Shown here: piece by piece, positions 26,286 through 35,516 of the stretch
How the letters are laid out: each line of letters begins with the position of its first letter
Numbering within the stretch: position 1 is the first letter of the stretch
Assembly: GCF_018449525.1 (NCBI RefSeq)
Contig: NZ_JAAVUS010000007.1
Span: forward strand, 1 to 64,000
Source of the DNA: Bradyrhizobium sp. dw_78
GTDB taxonomy: Bacteria > Pseudomonadota > Alphaproteobacteria > Rhizobiales > Xanthobacteraceae
Direction: 5' to 3'
Length of the DNA: 64,000 nucleotides
The notes under the pieces: generated by a model
Databases searched by the model: none
Seen by the model: only the letters and a program-made list of their open reading frames with translations
Told to the model about the DNA's origin: nothing
Translations under genes and position numbers: made by a program

Positions 26286-27527
26286 CTATTCGGCGGCCTG
26301 CGGCGCGCTTTCGGCCCAGCGCGCCATCAATGTGTTCGACGGCAGCGTCTCGTCGACGAGTTTCTTCGCTGTCTCTATGCCTGCCACCGGGAGCAAAGCA
26401 GGGTCGAGCAACCCGATCTGCACCAGCACCGAGGCCTGATCCCAGTAGATGTGTTCGTTGTAGAGCTTGTCGCCACGGAAGCGGACGATCGCGATCAGCG
26501 GAATCTCCACATATTTTCCGGTCGGCGGCACGCCCGGCAGCATCCAGTCGATCTCGATGTCGTGGGTGAAACAAAACAGCATCTCGTCGACGACGCGATC
26601 GGCGCCGATGGTGCGCGAGATCGGGATCAGCCTGGTGTCCTGCGGCGTCTTCGGAATGAAATGATTCTTGTAGAACCGCAGCAGGTCGCGATAGCCGACG
26701 CCCCCGGTCATGGTCGGGATGTGATTGACGTAAGGCTCTGCGACCATCGTCGCCATGGTCTGTTCGGCCGACCGCACCGCGAATTCCAGTTCGGTATGCC
26801 GGTCCCACAGCGCCGAGAGATCGTAATGCGGGCCCATCACCTTGCGGAATAGCGCGATCGAGCGCGAATGCGCCATCAGGGTCGCCGGCTTGTTGAAGCT
26901 GGCGCGCTCCGGAGCCGCGAAGGCGTGGTCACAGCCGGGATATATATAGAGTTCGACATCGGGGCGCTTGGCGAAGGCGGCCTTGACCTGCTCGCGCGCT
27001 TCCGCCGGCGCGAACCGGTCAAGCTCGGCGAAATGAAACACCATCGGGCCTTTGATCTGCGCGGCCTCGCCGAGATCGGCCTCGATGCCGACGCCATAGT
27101 AGGAGACGGCGCAATCGACATCGGTGCGGGCCGCGGTGAGATAGGCGAGCTTGCCGCCAAGGCAGAAGCCGAGCGCGCCGACCTTGCCGGTGCATTCGGG
27201 GCGCGCACGCAACACCTTGAGCGCGTCGGCGGCGTCCTTGATCGACTGATCGGCGTCGAAGCGCTGATAATAGCCAAACGCCTGGTTGAATTCAGCCTCG
27301 GAATAGCCGAGCTCAATGCCGGGCTCCAATCGCCAGAACAGATCCGGCGCCAACACCACGTAACCTTCCTCGGCATAATAATCGGCGACCTCGCGCATCG
27401 AGAAATTGACGCCGAAGATCTCCTGCAGCAGCAGGATGCCGGGTCCCGATCCCGAGGCCGGCACGGTCAGATAACCCTTGAAGCTGCCGCCATCCGCGGC
27501 AGCGATGTCGATCCATTGTCCCGCCAT
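26286..27527 (-). CDS. Dienelactone hydrolase fused to a SnoaL-like domain
   Basis: 413 residues in two parts. Residues 1-230 are a dienelactone hydrolase-type alpha/beta hydrolase with the whole active site visible: Glu36 (LLQEIFGVN), Cys122 (GFCLGG), Asp170 (ELDRFAP) and His201 (GCDHAFAAPE), nearly the numbering of the classic Pseudomonas enzyme. Residues about 240-413 resemble a SnoaL/NTF2-like domain (RFYKNHFIPKTPQDTRLIP, YVEIPLIAIVRFRGDKLYNE). The start is ATG 27527, preceded by GGGAGG. First gene of the operon running to the VOC gene; MarR gene divergent. The true substrate could be a lactone or another ester. Confidence 0.85.
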   Translation of the reverse strand: MAGQWIDIAAADGGSFKGYLTVPASGSGPGILLLQEIFGVNFSMREVADYYAEEGYVVLAPDLFWRLEPGIELGYSEAEFNQAFGYYQRFDADQSIKDAADALKVLRARPECTGKVGALGFCLGGKLAYLTAARTDVDCAVSYYGVGIEADLGEAAQIKGPMVFHFAELDRFAPAEAREQVKAAFAKRPDVELYIYPGCDHAFAAPERASFNKPATLMAHSRSIALFRKVMGPHYDLSALWDRHTELEFAVRSAEQTMATMVAEPYVNHIPTMTGGVGYRDLLRFYKNHFIPKTPQDTRLIPISRTIGADRVVDEMLFCFTHDIEIDWMLPGVPPTGKYVEIPLIAIVRFRGDKLYNEHIYWDQASVLVQIGLLDPALLPVAGIETAKKLVDETLPSNTLMARWAESAPQAAE

Positions 27528-27624
27528 TGCATCGACCTCCCGTCTGAAACGCTTGACGCCCGTGCCTGGTATCGTCGCTTCGTATTGCCGCTTCATCGTA
27601 CTTTCTTAATTGAATTTTTAATGT

Positions 27625-27637
27625 AAGAATCATACTT
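27625..27637. promoter_or_regulatory. Imperfect palindrome in the DLH/MarR divergent promoter
   Basis: AAGAATCATACTT is symmetrical at 10 of 13 positions and lies in an AT-rich stretch between the two divergent genes, where a MarR-type operator would be expected. The likeness is modest. Confidence 0.3.
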
Positions 27638-27702
27638 GTAAATGACATAGATTAAGCAGGGCATGCCTACGCCTTGAGCGCACGCGACATCGGGAGACCG
27701 TT

Positions 27703-28293
27703 TTGAAGAAGACCCAAAAGACCGCGCTGAAGAAAACCGGCAATGCTGCGAAGCCGCAAAATCATGCGGCCGTCACTGAGCGGCCGGGATCCTGGCATCT
27801 GGCGCGGACCGAGACGGAGCGGCGGCTGTCGGATTTCGAGTTCAGGCTGGAGCGGCTGGCGCAAGCTTACTATCGCTGGAAGGCGGCGTGTCTTGCCGCC
27901 GTCTGCGACGTGCCGCTCACGGGCGACGATGTCGCCGTGCTCAACGTGGTTCGGATGGGCGATGAGCCGAAGCGGCTTTCCGAGGTCGGACAGTTGCTCA
28001 ACCGCGTCGATGTCCCCAATCTTCAATACGCCACGCGCAAGCTTGTTCGCGCAGGCCTGATCGAGACCGAGGGCAATTCATCGCGCAAGGAAACGCGCTA
28101 CCGGGCCACCCCGGCCGGGCGCTCCGTCACCGAAGCCTACGCCGCCTTGCGCGCCGCGACGTTGCCGCCGATGCTCGAAGCCCTGGACGGCTGGGTCGCG
28201 AAATCCGAGACCACGAGCATCCATCTGGATTTGATTTCGAGCCTCTACGCGCAAGCCGCGCAGGTCGCGATCACAAAGCGGCATCAACCCTGA
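27703..28293 (+). CDS. MarR-type winged-helix regulator
   Basis: 196 residues. After a basic, poorly ordered N-terminus, residues about 75-145 form a MarR winged helix: DDVAVLNVVRMGDEPKRLSE, VPNLQYATRKLVRAGLIE (recognition helix) and the wing SSRKETRYRATPAGRS. Its start is TTG 27703 with GGGAG upstream. It is divergent from the dienelactone hydrolase operon and is its likely repressor. Confidence 0.85.
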   Translation: MKKTQKTALKKTGNAAKPQNHAAVTERPGSWHLARTETERRLSDFEFRLERLAQAYYRWKAACLAAVCDVPLTGDDVAVLNVVRMGDEPKRLSEVGQLLNRVDVPNLQYATRKLVRAGLIETEGNSSRKETRYRATPAGRSVTEAYAALRAATLPPMLEALDGWVAKSETTSIHLDLISSLYAQAAQVAITKRHQP

Positions 28294-28305
28294 AAGCCCT
28301 AATCC

Positions 28306-28381
28306 AGAGCATCATCCTGAAAAGCATGCCCTCGGGCTACGACCGATGGCTGGAGACCGGCTTTCCGAAAAGATCATGCTC
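28306..28381. repeat. Intergenic palindromic repeat copy
   Basis: Begins AGAGCATCATCCTGAAAAGC and ends CTTTCCGAAAAGATCATGCTC-like, with an inner TGCCCTCGGGC stretch. It belongs to the same family as 3853-3901 and lies between the convergent MarR and M20 genes. Confidence 0.7.
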
Positions 28382-28393
28382 AAAAAGATGAGA

Positions 28394-29695
28394 TCATGAA
28401 AGCCGGCTCAGGCCGCACCATTTGGCGATGAACAGAGCGAGGCTCAGCGTGGTCTTGCGCACGCTCTCGAGTTCGACCCGTTCATCGAACGCATGAGGTC
28501 CGATACCATAGGGGCCGTAACACAGCGCCGGAATGCCGAAATCGACGGCGTAATAGCGCGTATCGTTGACCGCGGTGGACAGCCGGTCTTCCATTCTCGT
28601 TTGAAAGGCGCTCTCATGCGCGATACGAAGCGTCGCTTCGGCTTCGCTACCCGGCTCGCACAGGGAGGGATCGGCCTGGAAACCGCTCCATTCCAATTCG
28701 GTCGGATTTTCCGACAGGAAACTGTCGTTCTTCTGTGCCTGATCAAGACAGCGCTCGATGCCGCGCATGGCCTCCTGCGGCGAAGAACCCGGCAGCAGAC
28801 CGAGCCGGCAATCCAGGTCGCACCAGGCAGCGGTGGAACTCGCCCAGTCGCCGCCCTTGATGATGCCGACATTGAACTTGATCGGATCCTTGACGCCGCT
28901 GAACCAACGATCGTCGGCCGCCTTGGCGTTCAGCTCCTTCGTGTAGTCCTGAAACGCGCGCATCAGGTGCATCGCAGATAGGATGGCGCTGGTGCCGGAT
29001 TCGGAATAGGCGACATGCACGGGCTTGCCGCGCACACGCAGCCGGAACCAGATCGCACCGACTTGCGCACGCGTCAGCGTGTGCCCGGTCGGCTCGGGAA
29101 TCAGACAGGCATCGGCGCGATAACCACGCAATAAGGTCGCCAGCGCGCCATTGCCGGTGCTCTCTTCCTCGGTGACGGTTTGCAGATGGATCCGCCCCTC
29201 GGGGGCATAACCCGCGGCCCGGATGGCGTCGAGCGCGAAGATCATGGCCGACACGCCGGCTTTCATGTCCTGCGCGCCGCGGCCGATCATCCAGCCGTCG
29301 CGAACCGTGGCGGCATAGGGCGGATCGCCCCAGAGGCCGGCCGGACCTTCCGGCACCACATCGATATGGCCCTGGAGAATCAGACTTCGCCCATTGCCGT
29401 TTCGATTGCTGGTGGCGACGACCTGCTTCGATCCGGCAAGGTCGATGTCATCCATCGGCGCCGCCTTGGGATGCGCGGTCAGATTTACATCCGCGAGACT
29501 GAAAACATCGACCTCGTAGCCGCGATCGGCAAACCGCTCCGCCAGCCAGTTCTGGATCGGCGCCTCCTGCCCGCGCAGGCTCTGGAACTGAACCATGCGC
29601 GCCAGAAACGCGACTTGATCGTCGAAGCCACGATCAACGGCGGCGCGCAGGTTATCCGTGAGCTGATCCGGCTTGGTCATCGCGTCGGCTGCCAA
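28394..29695 (-). CDS. M20-family metallohydrolase (ArgE/DapE-like deacylase)
   Basis: 433 residues. Dizinc site motifs: GHIDVVPEGP (first His), GRGAQDMKAG (bridging Asp), TVTEEESTGNG (catalytic and ligand Glu), EPTGHTLTRAQVG and a late HAFDE (His). The start is TTG 29695, supported by AGGAG 6 nt upstream; an ATG five codons on lacks such a site. It would hydrolyse an N-acyl amino acid or similar amide. It follows the aminotransferase gene by 79 bp, so the pair may act on one N-acylated amine or amino acid. Exact substrate unresolved. Confidence 0.87.
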   Translation of the reverse strand: MAADAMTKPDQLTDNLRAAVDRGFDDQVAFLARMVQFQSLRGQEAPIQNWLAERFADRGYEVDVFSLADVNLTAHPKAAPMDDIDLAGSKQVVATSNRNGNGRSLILQGHIDVVPEGPAGLWGDPPYAATVRDGWMIGRGAQDMKAGVSAMIFALDAIRAAGYAPEGRIHLQTVTEEESTGNGALATLLRGYRADACLIPEPTGHTLTRAQVGAIWFRLRVRGKPVHVAYSESGTSAILSAMHLMRAFQDYTKELNAKAADDRWFSGVKDPIKFNVGIIKGGDWASSTAAWCDLDCRLGLLPGSSPQEAMRGIERCLDQAQKNDSFLSENPTELEWSGFQADPSLCEPGSEAEATLRIAHESAFQTRMEDRLSTAVNDTRYYAVDFGIPALCYGPYGIGPHAFDERVELESVRKTTLSLALFIAKWCGLSRLS

Positions 29696-29774
29696 AGGCT
29701 TCTCCTGTCAGGACTTAAATTTGCGTACGATACCACCGATATTGATAACACCGTTAGCGGACCCGGATGGCCCC

Positions 29775-31052
29775 TCAGGCGACAAGGCATGTCTCCAGAA
29801 TGGCGAGGCCTTCGTCGACGATCGCATCCGACGCCGTCAGCGGCACCAGAATCCGGATCGTATTGGCCGTGGTCCCGCAAGACAACAGCACTAGGCCGCT
29901 TTCGTAGGCCAGCCGGGTCACCCGCGCGGTGGCCTCCGGGTCGGGCTCGCTGCCGCCGCGCTGCTTGAGAATGTCGAACGCGATCATCGCTCCGGGCCCC
30001 CGCGCCATCGAGATCGGCAACAGATGATTGGCAAGGGCGAAACGGTTGACCGCTGTGCGCACCCGTTCGCCGATCGCGTTGGCGCGCGCCAGCAGACCCT
30101 CGTGTTCGAAAACGTCAAGCACAGCCAATGCTGCCGCGCAGGCCAGCGGATGACCGGCATAGGTCCCGCCGAGCCCGCCCGGCTCCGCTGCATCCATGAT
30201 GGCCGCGCGCCCGATCACTCCCGACAATGGGAATCCGCCGGCGAGGCTTTTCGCGACGCAGATCAGGTCCGGCTGCACATCATAGTGCTCCATCGCAAAC
30301 ATCTTGCCGGTGCGGCCAAAACCGGTCTGCACCTCATCGGCAATCAGGACGATGCCGTTTTCGTCGCAAATGCGGCGCAGGCCGCGCATCAATTCCGGCG
30401 GCGCCTGGTGAAAACCGCCCTCGCCCTGCACCGGTTCGATGATGATCGCTGCCACCTGCGAGGCGTCGATGTCCGCCTTGAAAATAAAGGCGATATAGCG
30501 GAGCGCGTCGTCGACCGTCACCTCGCTGCCGGCGACGGGGAACGGCACATGCCATACGCCGGGCAGCGGCGGCCCCAACCCTTTCTTGTAGGGCACGACC
30601 TTGCCGGTCATGGCCGACGCGAAGGCGGTGCGCCCATGAAACCCGCCGGTGAACGCGATCACCGCGCTTCGGCCGGTAGCGGCGCGGGCGATCTTGACCG
30701 CATTTTCGGTGGCCTCCGCGCCGGTCGTGAGCAGCATCGACTTGGCCGGACCATTGAGCGGCGCCAGCGCGTTCAGCCGCTCGGCGAGTTCGACATAGGA
30801 ATCATAGGGAAGCACCTGGAAACAGGTGTGGGTGAAACGATCGAGCTGGTCGCGAACCGCCTGCATGATACGGGGATGCCGGTGGCCGGTATTGAGCACC
30901 GCGATGCCGCCGGCGAAATCGACATAGCGCCGTCCTTCGACGTCCCAGACTTCGCTGTTCAGCGCCTTTGCGGCAAAGACGGGCGTCGCGTGACCGACGC
31001 CGCGGACCACCGCCGCCTGCCTGCGTGACCACAATTCCGCATTCGACGCCAT
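29775..31052 (-). CDS. Class III PLP-dependent aminotransferase (GabT-like)
   Basis: 425 residues. Family motifs: VDFAGGIAVLNTGHRHP near the N-terminus, TGAEATENAVKIARAATGR (phosphate-binding), GFHGRT, IIEPVQGEGGF, and ADEVQTGFGRTGKMFAMEHY with the PLP Lys in CVAKSLAGGFPLSG. ATG 31052 has GGGAGACAGG upstream. The protein resembles 4-aminobutyrate aminotransferases most, giving succinate semialdehyde from GABA, but other omega-amino donors are possible. Same strand as and upstream of the M20 gene; the LysR gene is 80 bp upstream. Confidence 0.88.
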   Translation of the reverse strand: MASNAELWSRRQAAVVRGVGHATPVFAAKALNSEVWDVEGRRYVDFAGGIAVLNTGHRHPRIMQAVRDQLDRFTHTCFQVLPYDSYVELAERLNALAPLNGPAKSMLLTTGAEATENAVKIARAATGRSAVIAFTGGFHGRTAFASAMTGKVVPYKKGLGPPLPGVWHVPFPVAGSEVTVDDALRYIAFIFKADIDASQVAAIIIEPVQGEGGFHQAPPELMRGLRRICDENGIVLIADEVQTGFGRTGKMFAMEHYDVQPDLICVAKSLAGGFPLSGVIGRAAIMDAAEPGGLGGTYAGHPLACAAALAVLDVFEHEGLLARANAIGERVRTAVNRFALANHLLPISMARGPGAMIAFDILKQRGGSEPDPEATARVTRLAYESGLVLLSCGTTANTIRILVPLTASDAIVDEGLAILETCLVA

Positions 31053-31132
31053 CGCCTGTCTCCCAAACAAGCGGCCAGCCTAGAAGGCGCGTGCGGCCGA
31101 TCAATCAGCTTGTTTGTTCGCTCTGGTGGCTT

Positions 31133-32044
31133 CTATGCACCGTTCGGAGCATCGTGCGCGCCAGCAAGCACCCGCCTCAGCCAGTCCCGCAGCGCCACGA
31201 TCGCAGGATCGTTCCAGCGCTCCTTCAGCGCGACAAGCTGATAAGTGCCCATATAGACCGATGTCGGGACGACTTCGACCAGCGTCCCGGCGCGCATGTC
31301 ATCGCCGACCAGAACGTCGTTGGCGAGCGCGACACCCTGACCGAGCCACGCCGCCTCGATCGCGAGGTGGGCATGCCAAAGCCGCTGGCCACGCAAGGGA
31401 GGCAGGTCGGAGAGGCCGGCAAGTTCGAACCAGCGCTCCCACTGTTCGGTGGACTCTTCATGGATGAGCGCGATCGAAGCCAGATCGGCAAGGCTCCCGA
31501 CCACAGGATAGCGCGCAAGATAAGAAGGACTTGCCACCGGAAAAACCCGGGGCCGCATCAGCGGCTCCGCCATCAGGTTGGCGTCCGACTCGATCACCCC
31601 GGCGTAGACGATTTCTGCATCCGCCTCCCCGCGCGCGAGATCCGGATGCGAAAGGGTCGGTTGCAGGTTCACGTCCCAATTGCGCGGCGGACCTGTGAGC
31701 TCCGGCAGCCGCGACAGCAGCCGGCGATTGGCGATGCCTGGAATACACCAGATATTCAGCGCAGATTGCGATGCCGGACGAACCGACGTCGTGGCACGGG
31801 CGATGATATCGAACGCCTGCGATATCATCCCGTGGAATGCAGCGCCGGCCTCGGTCAATGTCACACCGCGCCCTTCGCCACGGACCAGCACCACGCCGAG
31901 ACTCTTTTGCAGGTTCTGGATATGACGCGACACGACGGTGTGACTGACCGCAAGCTCGTCCCCCGCTGCGCGTATACTGCCGGTACGGCCGACCGCTTCA
32001 AACGCGCGCAGCGCGACAAGGGAAGGCAGGCGTGGTCTGGTCAT
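31133..32044 (-). CDS. LysR-family (GcvA-like) regulator
   Basis: 303 residues. Helix-turn-helix in LPSLVALRAFEAVGRTGSIR and VSHTVVSRHIQNLQKSLGVV (about residues 5-55), with the GcvA-type RPRLPSLVALRAFEAVGR opening. It is co-directional with the aminotransferase and M20 genes, so is a plausible regulator of them. Confidence 0.88.
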   Translation of the reverse strand: MTRPRLPSLVALRAFEAVGRTGSIRAAGDELAVSHTVVSRHIQNLQKSLGVVLVRGEGRGVTLTEAGAAFHGMISQAFDIIARATTSVRPASQSALNIWCIPGIANRRLLSRLPELTGPPRNWDVNLQPTLSHPDLARGEADAEIVYAGVIESDANLMAEPLMRPRVFPVASPSYLARYPVVGSLADLASIALIHEESTEQWERWFELAGLSDLPPLRGQRLWHAHLAIEAAWLGQGVALANDVLVGDDMRAGTLVEVVPTSVYMGTYQLVALKERWNDPAIVALRDWLRRVLAGAHDAPNGA

Positions 32045-32186
32045 GCCGCGCTTGATTACAGTAATAATGTCTTGCCCGCGCTAATGAAAATGCCGATTCT
32101 CATCAAGAGAACTCATTTCGGCTTCGAATCAACTTCTATTTTGAGCAATTATCCACCCGGCCGGGAAATGCCGCGGCAGGCGTCAA

Positions 32187-32251
32187 AAAACGTGTCAAAA
32201 TAAGAAGAACAGAGCTTGGGGTCTGATTCCGTCAGAACCGAAAGTCTCTAG
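32187..32251. repeat. 65-bp repeat, family 2 (copy A), ending in the stop codon of the next gene
   Basis: Closely resembles 55507-55571: both start AAAACGYGTCAAA, contain CTGATT...TCAGAACCGA as a hairpin and end TCTAG. The terminal CTAG includes the TAG stop (complement of 32248-32250) of the minus-strand gene beside it. Confidence 0.6.
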
Positions 32252-32955
32252 CGATGCGAGGGATCAGGATCTTTTTTATCGTCGACCCACACGTCACTTT
32301 GCTTGATCCGCTGGATCAGGGCTGCGGGATCGAATTTCCGGGAGCCTGGTGGAATCTCGAATAATTGCGCCGGCTGCGGTTCGTCCCGAACGTTCCGGGC
32401 CGTAATGATGATGCCGTCCTCGGTCTTGATTTGCAGCGGGAATTTGCGCGCTGGATCAATCCAGCCGAAGAATTCCCGGCCGGGAGCCGGGATGGCGCGA
32501 TAGGCGACGACGCTATTGCCGTCGATGGTCTCCGCTCCGACGCGCTCGCAGCGCCAATCTCCCTGATCCGCAATGCCAGCCAGTTTCGACATGGCCTCCC
32601 ACTGCCCACATGGATTGTCCGGATCGACCGGCACGAATATCCGGGTCAGCCGGCTTGATTGGCGGGCGTCCATGAACAGCCGCGCGGCGGGCCGCACAAA
32701 AACGGCCACGGGCTTTGCGCCATCAATGACAAAAAAGCCGTCCGTCAGTTCCGGCGTTTCAATGCGCACATGGTCGCCGGCAACGCGCAGCTGGCCTGCC
32801 GGCTCCGCAGCGCCGTCGCCTTTCACCGCGACGAGATCGGCGGAAAACTGCTGCGCCCGTGCCAGAGCGCCGTTGAAGAACAGAATGCTCGCAAGGGCAA
32901 GCAAGCTCAACACCGACCTGTTGAGCGGAAAAACAATCGTCTGGCCATTGGCCAT
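32248..32955 (-). CDS. Exported protein of unknown function (LolA-like beta fold suspected)
   Basis: 235 residues. ATG 32955 starts MANGQTIVFPLNRSVLSLLA, a signal peptide with probable cleavage after ARAQ. The mature part is beta-rich, with LRVAGDHVRIETPELTDGFF, an RIFVPVDPDNPCGQW segment with Cys pair (DNPCGQ, WRCERVG), and GWIDPARKFPLQIKTEDGII. The last pattern (IDPxxxFPLxI) recalls outer-membrane lipoprotein sorting or DUF4412-type proteins that bind hydrophobic ligands. It lies 102 bp downstream of the phosphoesterase gene on the same strand, so may be co-expressed with it. No confident family. Confidence 0.6.
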   Translation of the reverse strand: MANGQTIVFPLNRSVLSLLALASILFFNGALARAQQFSADLVAVKGDGAAEPAGQLRVAGDHVRIETPELTDGFFVIDGAKPVAVFVRPAARLFMDARQSSRLTRIFVPVDPDNPCGQWEAMSKLAGIADQGDWRCERVGAETIDGNSVVAYRAIPAPGREFFGWIDPARKFPLQIKTEDGIIITARNVRDEPQPAQLFEIPPGSRKFDPAALIQRIKQSDVWVDDKKDPDPSHR

Positions 32956-33057
32956 CGTCAAAATTCCCAGGGCATGCTCGCATGAGCCGTCGAAAAAAGC
33001 AGCGCCGACCGAGCCACCAGGCCCGGTCGGCGCCAACTCTACGAGTTCAGATCACAA

Positions 33058-35139
33058 TCACTCGGTATAGGGCTGAGTGACCGCGCGGCTGAAGTCGAAC
33101 GCGTCGAACAGGTCCGAAAGCGCCGGGCTGTTGGTCGGCACATAGGGATTGCTCTTCGCGAAGGTCGGGTTCGGCAGATTATCGCGGCTGCGGTTCGTGA
33201 GCGGCTTCAGGCTCCAGTTACGCTCGATGAACTTCAGCAACGACACCTGGTCGCCGTAGTTGTGGTAGACCTTGCCGCCGGTCGAATACGGCGAGAGGAT
33301 CAGCATCGGGATACGCGGTCCGTCGCCGAAGAAGTCGATCGACTGGATGAAACCGGAATCCCAGTAACCGCCAGCTTCGTCCCAGGTGACGAACACCGCT
33401 GTTTCCGCCTTCAACTGCGGATTGGCGTCGAGCGCACCGAGAACGTTGAGCACATAGGCTTCGAACAGATCGACCTTCGAGCTCTGCGGATGACCGTCGA
33501 GCAGACCGTCCGGCTTGCCGAACGACACCGCATTCAAGGTGTTGTTCTGGATCGCCGTGATCAGATCAGCAGTGTCCTTGACATGCGCCGTCCGCACAGC
33601 CGGATCGGCCATGATTGAGGTCGCATACTGAAACGGATTGCAGATCTGGCAGTAGGCTACGCCGACGGCATTCGCCGGATCGGAGATCGCCGCTGCGGTC
33701 AGGTTCGGGCTGGTCGGATTCGCCGCAACCGCTTCATTCGAGAGCGCGACGGCCGCATTGTAGGAGCCGCCGTAATAAGCCCAGGAAATGTTCTTTTCCA
33801 TCAGCTCATCGCCGATGGTCCGAAGCGGGGACGGCGGGAGGTTGCCAGTACCCGACAGCGCACCGTTCGGCAAGAAGCCGGGGTTGACGTTGTTGAGCAT
33901 GTAGTAATGGTTGGGCTGGCAGTTCGGCTCCGCCGCGTAGGGCAGGTTCTCCAGGTAGGTTATGATCGGCTTGACACCGGGCTGGGACACGTCAGCGCAG
34001 GCGCTGAAGTTGCCGTCGACCATGTATTGGTTGACGGTGCCCGAGACCGGGTTCGGGTTCGCGATCTGGTTCGCCGGCGGGGTGGTCGGATTACCCTTTC
34101 CATCGCTCCAGAAAACAACGTCGCCAGTACCGAGCATGACGTGGTTGGCAGCGGTGCCGCCATGGAACGACTGATGGAAATTGTCGGTCAGGGTGAACCG
34201 GTCAGCCAGCTCCTTCAGGATCGGAGCCTCTTCCTGCTCCGCGTTGTAGAATCCCATCGAGTTGCCGAGGCTCTTGTTGCCCGAGGAGTAGGTCGCCATC
34301 ACGAAAGGAAACAGGTCGGTCTTGCAGCCGGAGGTGTTGGTCTTGGTCACGTTGTCGAGGCTGCAATCATCCTGCTGCCAGTCCGTGTAGAAGCGGTGCG
34401 TCGTATCGCCGGTGTAGTCGTCGTCGGTGAGCTGGGGACCCTGCAGCTGGAACGGTCCCGTCAGAGTGCCGGCGCCCGGAACGCGAGTGTCCAGTGAATT
34501 GGCCGGCAGGTTGGTCGCTCCCGTGGTCAGGATGTCGAGAGACGCCGGATCCATATCCTTTTCGACGCTTGCTTCGGCGATCGTCTTGAACGGAGCGCCA
34601 GTGTCGCTTTGCGTCGCCGGAGTGCCTTCGGTGTTGGGCTGCGGCATCACGTTGGTCGCGCCATAGGGCGACTTGGCAATGGCCGGAGCACCGATGTAGT
34701 ACGACGACTGTGCGGCGACCGAATACTGCTGAGCCTGAGCAAAGTTCGGGCCGGGGGTGCCGTCCTCGTTGACAATGCCTTTCGACAGCAGGTTGCTGAT
34801 GGTCTGGCCGGCGCCCTTCGGCTTGTACACACCGAAGGTGTGATCGAGGCCGCGGTTTTCACCGATCAGGATGATGACGTGCTTGATCGGCGTAGCGGTC
34901 GAACCGGTCGGGCTCGTCCCCTTGCCACCAGCCTTGTTCTTGGCGAGCAGGTTCTGGAGATCCTGATCGATCTTGTTCTGAACCGTGCTGAGGAAGCGGT
35001 TGGGATGCGAACGCAAATCCCAGCTGCTCCGGCCCCAATTGCTTGCAGCGTAGCTGGCGGTTCCGACCGCCATCGTCGAAACGATGCACAGCGCGGTGGT
35101 GACCCGCCATCTTCTATTCAAATTGAACGTTGGTTTCAT
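33058..35139 (-). CDS. Secreted phosphoesterase (PF04185; phospholipase C/acid phosphatase family), module 1
   Basis: 693 residues with a signal peptide (VTTALCIVSTMAVGTASYAA). The catalytic N-terminal block is TPIKHVIILIGENRGLDHTF (about residues 83-102), and later FVTWDEAGGYWDSG and PMLILSPYSTGGKVYHNYGD with FIERNW match the conserved metal site and C-terminal strands. Family members hydrolyse phosphate esters or phospholipids outside the cytoplasm. It is longer than the paralogue at 50897 by 145 residues, mainly in the middle. It stands near a type II secretion cluster and a di-heme peroxidase, so is a candidate secreted cargo. Confidence 0.85.
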   Translation of the reverse strand: MKPTFNLNRRWRVTTALCIVSTMAVGTASYAASNWGRSSWDLRSHPNRFLSTVQNKIDQDLQNLLAKNKAGGKGTSPTGSTATPIKHVIILIGENRGLDHTFGVYKPKGAGQTISNLLSKGIVNEDGTPGPNFAQAQQYSVAAQSSYYIGAPAIAKSPYGATNVMPQPNTEGTPATQSDTGAPFKTIAEASVEKDMDPASLDILTTGATNLPANSLDTRVPGAGTLTGPFQLQGPQLTDDDYTGDTTHRFYTDWQQDDCSLDNVTKTNTSGCKTDLFPFVMATYSSGNKSLGNSMGFYNAEQEEAPILKELADRFTLTDNFHQSFHGGTAANHVMLGTGDVVFWSDGKGNPTTPPANQIANPNPVSGTVNQYMVDGNFSACADVSQPGVKPIITYLENLPYAAEPNCQPNHYYMLNNVNPGFLPNGALSGTGNLPPSPLRTIGDELMEKNISWAYYGGSYNAAVALSNEAVAANPTSPNLTAAAISDPANAVGVAYCQICNPFQYATSIMADPAVRTAHVKDTADLITAIQNNTLNAVSFGKPDGLLDGHPQSSKVDLFEAYVLNVLGALDANPQLKAETAVFVTWDEAGGYWDSGFIQSIDFFGDGPRIPMLILSPYSTGGKVYHNYGDQVSLLKFIERNWSLKPLTNRSRDNLPNPTFAKSNPYVPTNSPALSDLFDAFDFSRAVTQPYTE

Positions 35140-35516
35140 TTGTCGACCCCAAGGTTAAAGTTAACGTCGCGGTACTTAGTGGGTCAACATGACGCACGCA
35201 TATCGATGATGTGAACGAGCGAAAGAAAATCAGAACGATTCAAAAAAGTTTCGTCGAAAAAATTTTCGACACATCCCGCGCAAGAAAATCCTGGAAAGAA
35301 ATTTAAACTTCATCCGCCCGTCACCTGCGCCGGGGCAGCATTGATACGCGAATCAGCGCGCCATCTTCGCAAGATCGCTGAGCAATCTTTCGCCGTCGAA
35401 TCTCACCAGTCGAATCCCGCGAATTCGGCGGCGCTAAATCCTCTCCAGAAAACTAAATTTCCCGATCGGAAAAGGTTTTTCGCACTTTACGCAAACGGCG
35501 CGGCGCAATATGCGCG
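35140..35516. other. Intergenic region (377 bp) with a weak Pho-box-like array
   Basis: On the minus strand upstream of the phosphoesterase start, 7-mers CGTTCAC, TCGATAT and GCGTCAT (covering 35189-35217) follow at 11-bp steps; the outer two resemble Pho-box repeats, the middle does not. A TAAGTA lies 10 bp further on as a possible -10. The rest, toward the peroxidase stop, is AT-richer than its neighbours and shows no gene. Confidence 0.3.

Noticed and set aside
29680..29695. ATG 29680 as start of the M20 hydrolase
   Set aside because: AGGAG lies 6 nt before TTG 29695 but more than 20 nt before the ATG, so the TTG start is preferred.
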